Shown here: positions 44,110 through 51,964 of the stretch, in pieces
Position numbering within the stretch: the first letter of the stretch is position 1
Layout of the letters: every line of letters starts with the position of its first letter
NCBI GenBank assembly: GCA_030522415.1
Contig: CM060104.1
Span: 23,890,825-23,954,824 of the forward strand
Reading direction: 5' to 3'
DNA from: Channallabes apus
Taxonomy: Eukaryota > Chordata > Actinopteri > Siluriformes > Clariidae
Length of the DNA stretch: 64,000 nucleotides
Program-made: the position numbers and the translations under genes
Notes under the pieces: model-generated
Seen by the model: the letters and a program-made list of their open reading frames with translations, nothing else
Databases searched by the model: none
What the model was told of the DNA's origin: nothing

Positions 44110-47084
44110 TTACCCCCCCTCCCAAAAATGCTCCTCCGAAGCATCACCGGAGGCCCCGGACACCCAACCCAATGTTCTACCTCTTGCCTCCTATCCAGGA
44201 GGCTGGGTGACGGGGCTGGAGGCATGCTCTGTGGCTGCTGGGCTGGAAGCGTGCTCGGCTGCTGCAGAGCTGGAAGCGTGCTCGGCGGCTGCAGAGCTGG
44301 AAGCGTGCTCGGCGGCTGCAGAGCTGGAAGCGTGCTCGGCGGCTGCAGAGCTGGAAGCGTGCTCGGCGGCTGCAGAGCTGGAAGCGTGATCTGCGGCAGC
44401 AGAGCTGGAGAAGTGCTCGGCGGCTGCAGAGCTGGAGAAGTGCTCGGCGGCTGCAGAGCTGGAGAAGTGCTCGGCGGCTGCAGAGCTGGAGAAGTGCTCG
44501 GCGGCTGCAGAGCTGGAGAAGTGCTCGGCGGCTGCAGAGCGGTCCCTGCGCTCGACGCAGGCGTTGGAGCGGTCACTGCGCTCGACGCAGGCGTGGGAGC
44601 GGTCACTGCGCTCGTAGACGGCGTGGGAGCGGTCACTGCGCTCGTAGACGCCGTGGGAGCGGTCACTGCGCTCGTAGACGGCGTGGGAGCGGTCACTGCG
44701 CTCGTAGACGGCGTGGGAGCGGTCACTGCGCTCGTAGACGGCGTGGGAGCGGACCCTGCGCTCGACGACGGCGTGGGAGCGGACCTTGCGCTCGACGACG
44801 GCGTTGGAGCGGTCACTGCGCTCGACGCAGGCATTGGAGCGGTCACTGCGCTCGACGACGGCGTGGGAGCGGACACTGCGCTCAACAACGGCGTTGGAGC
44901 GGGCACGGCGCTCGACGACGACGTTGGGGCTTGGGCGGAGCTCAACAGCGGCGTTGGAGCGTGCACTGCGCTCGACGACGACGTTGGAGCTTTTGCATAG
45001 TTCAACAGTGGCGTTAGAGCGTGCCCTGCGCTCGACGGCGGCGTGGGAGCGTGCAGTGCGCTCGACGGCGGCGTGGGAGCGTGCAGTGCGCTCGGCTGCG
45101 GCGTGGGAGCATGCAGTGCGCTTGACTGCGGCGTGGGAGCGTGCAGGGCGCTCGACTGCGGCGTGGGAGCGTGCAGTGCGCTCGGCGGCGGCGTGGGAGC
45201 GTGCAGTGCGCTCGACTGCGGCGTGGGTGCGTGCAGTGCGCTCGACTGCGGCGTGGGAGCGTGCAGTGCGCTTGTCTGCGGCGTGGGAGCGTACTCGGCA
45301 CTCGACAGCGGCGTTGGAGCGTACTTGGCGCTCGATAGCGGCGTTGGAGCGTCCAGTGCGCTCGACGACGGCTCTGGAGCGTGCAGTGCCTTCGATGACG
45401 GTTCTGGAGCGTGCAGTGCGCTCGACGACGGCTCTGGAGCGTGCAGTGCGTTCGACAGTTCCACGTCGTCCTCCAAGCCAGGAGGCGGCGGCAGAACAGG
45501 TGCGTGGGACAGCGGCTGCTGGCATGCTAGCTCGCTATCTTCAAAACCGGGAAGTGGCATAGGAGCCTGCATCGTGCTCAACAGCGGCGTTGGAGCGTGC
45601 ACGGTGCTCGACTGCAGCGTTGGAGCGTGCACGGCGCTCGACTGCAGCGTTGGAGCGTGCGCGGCGCTCGACTGCAGCGTTGGAGCGTGCAGTGCCTTCG
45701 ACGATGGCTCTAGAGCGTGCAGTGCGCTCGACAGTTCCACGTCGTCCTCAAGGCCGGGAGGCGGCGGCAGAACAGGTGCGTGGGACAGCGGATGCTGGCA
45801 TGCTAGCTCGTTATCTTCAAAACCGGGAAGTGGCGTAGGAGCCTGCATCGTGCTCAACAGCGGCGTTGGAGCGTGCACGGCGCTCGACTGCAGCGTTGGA
45901 GCGTGCACGGCGCTCGACTGCAGCGTTGGAGCGTGCACTGCGCTCGACTGCAGCGTTGGAGCGTGCACGGCGCTCGCCTGCAGCGTTGGAGCGTGCACGG
46001 CGCTCGCCTGCAGCGTTGGAGCGTGCACGGCGCTCGCCTGCAGCGTTGGAGCGTGCACGGCGCTCGCCTGCAGCGTTGGAGCGTGCACGGCGCTCGCCTG
46101 CAGCGTTGGAGCGTGCACGGCGCTCGCCTGCAGCGTTGGAGCGTGCACGGCGCTCGCCTGCAGCGTTGGAGCGTCGTCCTCAACGCCGGGAGGCTGCAGT
46201 AGAGTGGGTATTTGGTGCCGCGGCTGCTGACACGCTGGCGCGCTGTTCTTGAACCCTGGGGGAGGCAGAAGGATAACGCTCTTCTCTCCGTGCAGACACG
46301 GCGCGACGTCTTCCTCCGCGACAGACTCAGGCAGTGGCCGGGGGGTGAGCGCATCGTCCAGACCCGGGAGGGGGATCGCTTCCGGGGCTACAGACTGGTT
46401 CTCCTGAACCTGGACGAACTGCAGTTGGAGCTGCAGCACCTGCTCGCGCAGGTCACGAATGCGCTCCTGGTTCGACTCCGCCCACTGCCTGTAGAAGCCT
46501 GCCTCGTCGCCGTGCTGCAGCGGCGTCCAGTCCTCCACGCTCAGCTCCGGTGTGCTGTCCGCGCCACCTTCAGGCAGTGGCCGTGGGAGGAGTGCATCGT
46601 CCAGATTCAAGAGAGAGATCACTTCCGGGACTACAGCTTGGTTCTCCCGAACCTGGACGAACTGCAGTTGGAGCTGCAGCACCTGCTCGCGCAGGTCATG
46701 AATGCACTCCTCGTTGCGTTCCGCCCACTGCCTGCAGAATCCTCCCGTCTCTCCCTCGGCCGCCGCATCTGACTGCGGTGTGCGCCGGACGACGGGTCCG
46801 CAGCCTTCCCAGCTTCGCCTTGCCAGTCTCTCTCTGGCTGTCATGCTGTCCTCCCATGAGCTCGCTGGCTCGCTGTGCTCAACGTTTCTCCACCCTTGCC
46901 AAACTTCCATTTCGCCCGGCTCCTCGCTGGCCTCCAGCAGTTCCGCCAGCTCGTTGGAGATGATGATTTCTCCTCCTAAGTAACTCCTTAGGAGGGGATC
47001 CTCCGCCATGCCTCTTGGTAGGTCTAGCAATCTGTCACGTTTCACTACTGATCTGTGTCTGTGTCGGCCGTGTTTGCGAGGCAT
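44091..47084 (-). CDS. Decapeptide-repeat protein of the LTR element, function unknown
   Basis: The frame is open for 997 codons. The first ATG (47084) lies inside the 5' LTR; a second Met (47009, MAEDPLL) is the first outside it and is the likelier start. Residues about 115-180 and 196-260 are two copies of a unit with QWAERNEECIHDLREQV and LQLQLQFVQV, probably a coiled coil. From about 305 to 860 the protein is made of ten-residue units of the type HAPTPQSSAL, and near the C terminus units of PALQPPSTS. The end passes through the polypurine tract and stops in the 3' LTR. I recognise no family. Position suggests a gag-like or packaging role, which is inference. Low sequence complexity could also mean a decayed minisatellite. 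Confidence 0.6.
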   Translation of the reverse strand: MPRKHGRHRHRSVVKRDRLLDLPRGMAEDPLLRSYLGGEIIISNELAELLEASEEPGEMEVWQGWRNVEHSEPASSWEDSMTARERLARRSWEGCGPVVRRTPQSDAAAEGETGGFCRQWAERNEECIHDLREQVLQLQLQFVQVRENQAVVPEVISLLNLDDALLPRPLPEGGADSTPELSVEDWTPLQHGDEAGFYRQWAESNQERIRDLREQVLQLQLQFVQVQENQSVAPEAIPLPGLDDALTPRPLPESVAEEDVAPCLHGEKSVILLPPPGFKNSAPACQQPRHQIPTLLQPPGVEDDAPTLQASAVHAPTLQASAVHAPTLQASAVHAPTLQASAVHAPTLQASAVHAPTLQASAVHAPTLQASAVHAPTLQSSAVHAPTLQSSAVHAPTLQSSAVHAPTPLLSTMQAPTPLPGFEDNELACQHPLSHAPVLPPPPGLEDDVELSSALHALEPSSKALHAPTLQSSAAHAPTLQSSAVHAPTLQSSTVHAPTPLLSTMQAPMPLPGFEDSELACQQPLSHAPVLPPPPGLEDDVELSNALHAPEPSSSALHAPEPSSKALHAPEPSSSALDAPTPLSSAKYAPTPLSSAEYAPTPQTSALHAPTPQSSALHAPTPQSSALHAPTPPPSALHAPTPQSSALHAPTPQSSALHAPTPQPSALHAPTPPSSALHAPTPPSSAGHALTPLLNYAKAPTSSSSAVHAPTPLLSSAQAPTSSSSAVPAPTPLLSAVSAPTPSSSAVTAPMPASSAVTAPTPSSSARSAPTPSSSAGSAPTPSTSAVTAPTPSTSAVTAPTPSTSAVTAPTASTSAVTAPTPSTSAVTAPTPASSAVTAPTPASSAGTALQPPSTSPALQPPSTSPALQPPSTSPALQPPSTSPALQPPSTSPALLPQITLPALQPPSTLPALQPPSTLPALQPPSTLPALQPPSTLPALQQPSTLPAQQPQSMPPAPSPSLLDRRQEVEHWVGCPGPPVMLRRSIFGRGGNVTVNP
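44216..46180. repeat. 30-bp coding minisatellite
   Basis: Units of 30 bases such as gcgtgcacggcgctcgcctg repeat across about 2 kb in several subfamilies, arranged in blocks of near-identical units (for example 45960-46160, and 44580-44760). The period is a multiple of three, so other frames on both strands also stay open; those are not separate genes. Confidence 0.95.
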
Positions 47085-47402
47085 GATCGCAGAGGCGAGC
47101 TGACGGTTAACAAAGTCCTTTTATTTTTTAATTCCAAACAAAACATAAAACAAAAACACTCCAACACAAACTAAACTTTCTGTAACGGTTGCTAGACGCC
47201 TGACTGGAGTCCAGCCAGGCTATTTATAGAACTAAACATAGGCAAACAAATTAACTTCCCTCGGTTCAGGTGAGCTTCTACGTCACCTGACCGAGGTGCA
47301 CACTGGGAAATGAAGTATAACTGAACGAAAAACAAACTACAACTCAAAAAACAACACAACTATAAATGGCGCTCTGGCGCCATCTAGGGGTTAACCGTTA
47401 CA
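47033..47402 (-). repeat. 5' LTR of the decapeptide element (promoter, hairpins, polyadenylation signal)
   Basis: On the coding strand: start TGTAACGGTTAACCCC, a TATA box ctataaatag (47220-47229), and an aataaa signal (47120-47125). A hairpin lies at 47259-47296 with arms cctcggttcaggtga and tcacctgaccgagg. A second imperfect hairpin, gcctgactgg / ccagccaggc, lies just beside the TATA box. The 62-kb copy keeps both hairpins. Confidence 0.85.
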
Positions 47403-47409
47403 CACACAC

Positions 47410-47467
<58 letters not shown>
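47410..47467. repeat. (TA)n microsatellite
   Basis: A TA run of about 56 bases immediately beyond the LTR element. Confidence 0.95.
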
Positions 47468-47473
<6 letters not shown>

Positions 47474-47592
47474 TTCTTGAAACATCGTGTTCACCCATGC
47501 ACTGAAAAGAAGAACTTGTAAGATTTACTTGATAAAATCCTCATAACAATTTGGACACAGATTTTAAATAAATTTTATTGCTCCAATATTAA

Positions 47593-48453
47593 GGCTGAAT
47601 CCTAACCCTTCCCCCTACCCTTCCATTTGACGTGTTCACGTGCAGGGGTAGTGGTGTCTCATTTCTCTTTTGGTTGGAGGTGTAGGGGGAGGGGGGAAGG
47701 GCCAGATAGCCCTCCAAACGAAGATTTTTCAGGACCTCACTTCAAACGAAGGGCTAAGCGAAGTTTTCAACATGGCAACATTGCAACTCGAGCAAACCGA
47801 CCCATAAATGTTAAGTCATTTTTGCCATTAATAAAGATTTTTATGACAAGTTTTCATTATATGTATATTACCTTTAGTCTTGTGTTTGTGTTTATGGTGA
47901 TGTTCTGTAAAGAAACGTTTGCAAAAAAAATCGCTAAAGTTTGCTAGCGGATAGCACATATTGCACAATATTACAAATATATATTTTTATGTCACATACA
48001 CTTTACTGCATGCTACAAACAAATATGAAAGTTCAGTAGCACGGCATTTTGCCGAGCATTTGATAACGCATTGTTTGTTTTGCTTACGGCCATACACTAT
48101 TGTTTTGCTTACACTATTCTTACTTATTGCAACGTGACCACAGTTTTGTAATTTATATTCTGTATATGGACGGCTGAGGAAACCCGAAGACTCATCCGTG
48201 TTCGTGGTGAAAATGAGCAACTTTTTAAAAAATCGAAATATGGCGCAAAAAACCTTTGGGAGTGAGTAATCTCTCTTATTGGAATGTGTGATAAACATCG
48301 GCGCATGTCCTCTGACGTAACATTAGGAACCAGCGACAATGTATGATGACGTATAACAGTGTTGTCCCATTTCTTAGGGGAAATATTTATACCCTTCCCC
48401 TTTCCACTTCGTTTCAAGGGACAAGGGGAAGAAAATAGAATTGTGATTCAGCC
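47593..48453. mobile_element. Harbinger-like MITE with TAA target duplication
   Basis: The ends are inverted: ggctgaatcctaacccttcc at the left and the complement of ggctgaatcacaattct at the right. Each end is flanked by taa (47590-47592, 48454-48456), the 3-bp duplication typical of PIF/Harbinger elements. It is 861 bp long with no transposase. An internal zone near 47690-47760 is rich in gaagggc/ccctc motifs. Confidence 0.75.
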
Positions 48454-48456
48454 TAA

Positions 48457-49171
48457 GTAAAACTCACCCGTAATTGTCAGGTAAAATTTACTTAATTAAA
48501 TTAACAATAAAAGAAATCAAGTAAAAGTTACATAATTATATTTAATGCACAAATTAGATTTATTTAAAATAATCAAGTAAAGTTGCAGGAACCTTAATTT
48601 TATGAAATTACTATCATTTTGTTTTGTGAGATTTTCCCTTAACTTGGTTTTATCAATTTATATTACTCCCTATAATAATGTAAACATTGCTAATTTATGT
48701 TTTGGAAAGAAACTTAAGTAATTATTTCATCTATATCTTTCATAAATCACAACTAAAATATAATTAAACAGTTTATTCACCAACATTACCAAATATTTGT
48801 GACATTCACAGTCTAGATCCAAGTTGTCTTTTTAATAAAAGTGCATTCAGCTAAATTTTGCATCCATAGAAAAAAACTGCACAGCACCAGGGCCTGAAAT
48901 ACTTGTTTTAAACAAAATTGTGTAAAATAATAAATAAATAAAATACAGCATTCATTTAGAAATAAAATACAGCAGAAAATACATTAAACAAACTGTAGAA
49001 TAAACGTTAAAACGTAATAGCCCTCGGAAGCAGTGAAGTTGCAACATTCAAATCAGCACTCTGGACTAGTGCACTTAAAAGTATGCCATTGAAACCATAA
49101 CGCATTAAAACATTAAGCTGAACATGTAAACACAACATGTAAAGACTTGTAGTCAAGCCAAATCAAATGTT
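48457..49171. other. AT-rich, no gene seen
   Basis: It continues the sequence style left of the MITE (repeated agtaaaatttactt-type motifs), which supports the MITE as an insertion. No open frame of note. Confidence 0.5.
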
Positions 49172-49416
49172 TTAAGATAACTTCATCTTTAAAGCTTGCA
49201 CTTTTGGTAATAGCTTAATCCCATCAAGTTCTAGAAGAACTTTCTGAAAATAGCTCAAATGTGTAGCGCAGTGCTCGGAGCTATTGCACATCCACATTCT
49301 TGCAAAATTTCCTCTCCTTCAAGGATTATGGATACACCAACTGGTCCTTCCCCTTCAACAGCACAGACGACAAGGATTTTAAGAAGGTGCATACTGGCAT
49401 CACTTCGTCTGTCCCC
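49172..49416 (-). pseudogene. SAMD3-like terminal exon, frameshifted
   Basis: The minus strand shows a splice acceptor (ttttatgcag, plus-strand ctg at 49417-49419) followed by an open frame: DASMHLLKILVVCAVEGEG, GVSIILEGEEILQECGCAIA. A one-base frame change near 49258 leads to LSYFQKVLLELDG and KLLPKVQALKMKL, then a stop at 49172. The order hydrophobic start, LEG..VL, LxYFQKVxLELDG, KVQxLK is the C terminus of fish SAMD3-like proteins, which exist in many copies. No upstream exon is seen. It may be a captured or processed fragment. Confidence 0.55.
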
Positions 49417-50818
49417 CTGCATAAAATGTACAAGAAAATAAATAATTTATTTTGAGAAACAAAAAAAAAATCGGAATTGCTTCAACCTGTGCTGACTTCA
49501 TTTCACAGAGAAAAAAAAATAATACAAATAATTGATAATAAAAAATGACCATCACTTCATATACTTCAGATTGTTAAACTTGGGTTAAATTGCTTTAGCA
49601 ATAATTATGGAACGATATCGCGGACAATATTCAAATGCAATTGCAAATAGCATTTGCAATTGCGTTTCCCATATGTGGACGGACAAAGTGTGCCATAATT
49701 CAAATGCAGTTGCAAACTTTGCATTACCGTTTGCTGATTCGCCTTTGCGAGCGCACACTGACTGCCAAATTTCAAATGAAAAAACAAAGTCCATTTGCAT
49801 TTGTATTTCCCAGGTCTTACACCTCATGAACCTGTCATATTTAAATATCAAAATCAATTACCACATTTGCTTTTTCACTTTCTCTGCGCCGCGCGTCAAT
49901 CCGGCCAAAATTCAAACGCAATCGCTAATCCATTTGCAATTGCATTTCCAACACGTTACACAGAAACCTGTCAATCAGCGTCAGGGGCGGGTCTATACTG
50001 TGGGGCGGGATTGTATGGGGAGTGACGTCACTCGCACTCGCCGACCAAGAGGGGGATATTTGAGCACTGGGAGTGAACCGAGATTATCTCATTTGTTTAT
50101 CAAGAAATAAACACACAAAAATGACAAATCGCATATTTTCTTGCTCCGGAGTGGACAGAGAAGTTTTTACAATTAAAAATATTTTTAGATCTTCTCCTGT
50201 TACAGCCTGCTGGAGCTAAATCTTTCAGAAACGCTGCATAACGGTGTTATGCGCTAAAAAGCCTCCCTGCCACTGATTGCCCCCCCTCCCCAACATAACC
50301 TCTATCAAATATTATATTACAACATAAATTAATAGGTTTATGATTTACAAATTGCACCAAACGAATTTGATTATAAAATAATCTATATAAAAAAAAACCC
50401 ATGTAGTATAGGGGGGAAATATATTAATTATATATTATTTTCATATACAACCCCTGGCAAAAATTCTAGAATCACCCCTCTCAGAAGATGTTCATTCAAA
50501 TGTTTAATTGTGTAGAAAAAAAAACAAGCACATACATGCCACAAAACTATTTTCACTCAACAATCCAAACTTCTGGCTGTATAAAACACTTAAAAAAAAC
50601 AAAGAAAGGTAGCTATAGTCAATGACAACTGTTTTAACAACTCAAACAGAGGAAAAAAATATGGAATCACACAAATCTGAGGAAAAAAATATGGAATCAC
50701 CATGCACTTTGCATTTCTACAACTGCTAATTAGTCTACAGTTAAAAAAGAGTGCTTGCACACATTAGGGATGTGTTGAACCAAGATGATTGACATAACTC
50801 ATAGCTCCAACACGAGAG

Positions 50819-50942
50819 ATGTCAGTTGAAACAAAGGAGAGAATTATCAAACTTCTTGAAGAAGGTAAATCTTCATGGAATGTTGCAAAAGATGTTGGTT
50901 GTTCCCAGTCAGCTGTGTCTAAAATCTGGACCAAGTACAAAT
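50819..50942 (+). pseudogene. Tc1-like transposase copy C, N-terminal part
   Basis: From ATG 50819 it reads SVETKERIIKLLEEGKSSW and VGCSQSAVSKIWTKYK, a helix-turn-helix DNA-binding domain, then runs into the (attca)n tail of the L2. The rest resumes after 55979. Confidence 0.85.
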
Positions 50943-51964
50943 TCAATTCAATTCAATTCAGTTTTATTTGTATAGCGCTTTTAACAATTGACATTGTCTC
51001 AAAACAGCTTTACACAATCAAAAGAATTATTTAAGTTTGTATGGAATGTGAATATGTATGAATCAAAATGTTCAGATATTCCCCGGCGAGCAAGCCCGAG
51101 GGCGACAGTGGCAAGGAAAAACTCCCTGAGACGGTAATAGGAAGAAACCTTGAGAGGAACCAGACTCGACAGGGAACCCATCCTCATCTGGGTGAAACAG
51201 ATAGCAGGAAATGATCTGCATTTATACAGTGTTAAGTGTTAGGTTCAGCTATAATAGTTGATGTTAATTGATGTTATAATACTTGATGTAAAATGGAGTC
51301 CAGTAGTTATTCGAGACTCAGATAGACTTGTAGAAAGTTCCAGTCCTGAACTATCGAATTGTCAAGTCCTCAGAGAAACAGCTGACCACACCAGTCGAGG
51401 CCAGAACCATCTTCTAAGTATAGAGAATCATCCCCAGACACCAGACGCATCCTAAAGAGACACACGGGGCATCCATGCGATGAGACCTCCAACCAGAAAC
51501 CGGGCACCAGGATGGATCAGACAGGTCCGGAGGGCAGAGGGAGTCTGGATCACTGGCAGCTCAGGAACCACATGTGTAGCTCGACAGAGAGAGAGAGAGA
51601 AAGAGTGAAAGGGGGAGACAGGGGGAGAGAGGAAAGAGAAAGAGGGGGAGGAAGAGAAGAGGAGGAGAGATTGCAATTAGGTATGGTCACAGTCACAATG
51701 TCTAATGTGAATGTATATTTACTGTAGAGTGCAAGCAGGGACTCCGGCAGGACTAACTATGACAGCATAACTAAAAGGGAGAGCCAGAAGGAAACACAAA
51801 CATAAGGGCTCCCTGAGATGTAAAGCAAACAATCACCTCACCGTCAACAAACCTGAGTAATCAAATGAGACTGAGGAAGACAGCATCTAAACATACCAGT
51901 TCACCATAATACTCTACGTCCATGAGTCCCCCAGATCTGCTCCTTTACCTTATGGCAAATCTAT

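Larger units (their letters stand above)
43635..47402 (-). mobile_element. Non-autonomous LTR retrotransposon with a decapeptide-repeat ORF
   Basis: Related LTRs lie at 43635-44109 (3') and 47033-47402 (5'); on the coding strand they begin TGTAACGG and end CGTGACA. Immediately inside the 3' LTR the coding strand reads gggaggggggg, a strong polypurine tract. A cacac duplication flanks the element but sits in a CA-rich run, so it is weak evidence. The only gene is the 997-codon ORF. No protease, RT or integrase is present, so mobility would need another element's enzymes. A second damaged copy starts at 61865. Confidence 0.8.

Noticed and set aside
43752..46180. CRISPR-like array (regular 30-bp repeats)
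   Set aside because: There are no unique spacers; units are contiguous and coding, and the window is a vertebrate genome.
44128..46252. Several long open frames on the plus strand and in other minus frames across the minisatellite
   Set aside because: They arise because the 30-bp unit has few stop-like triplets in any frame; only the frame with unique N and C termini, and LTR context, is taken as the gene.
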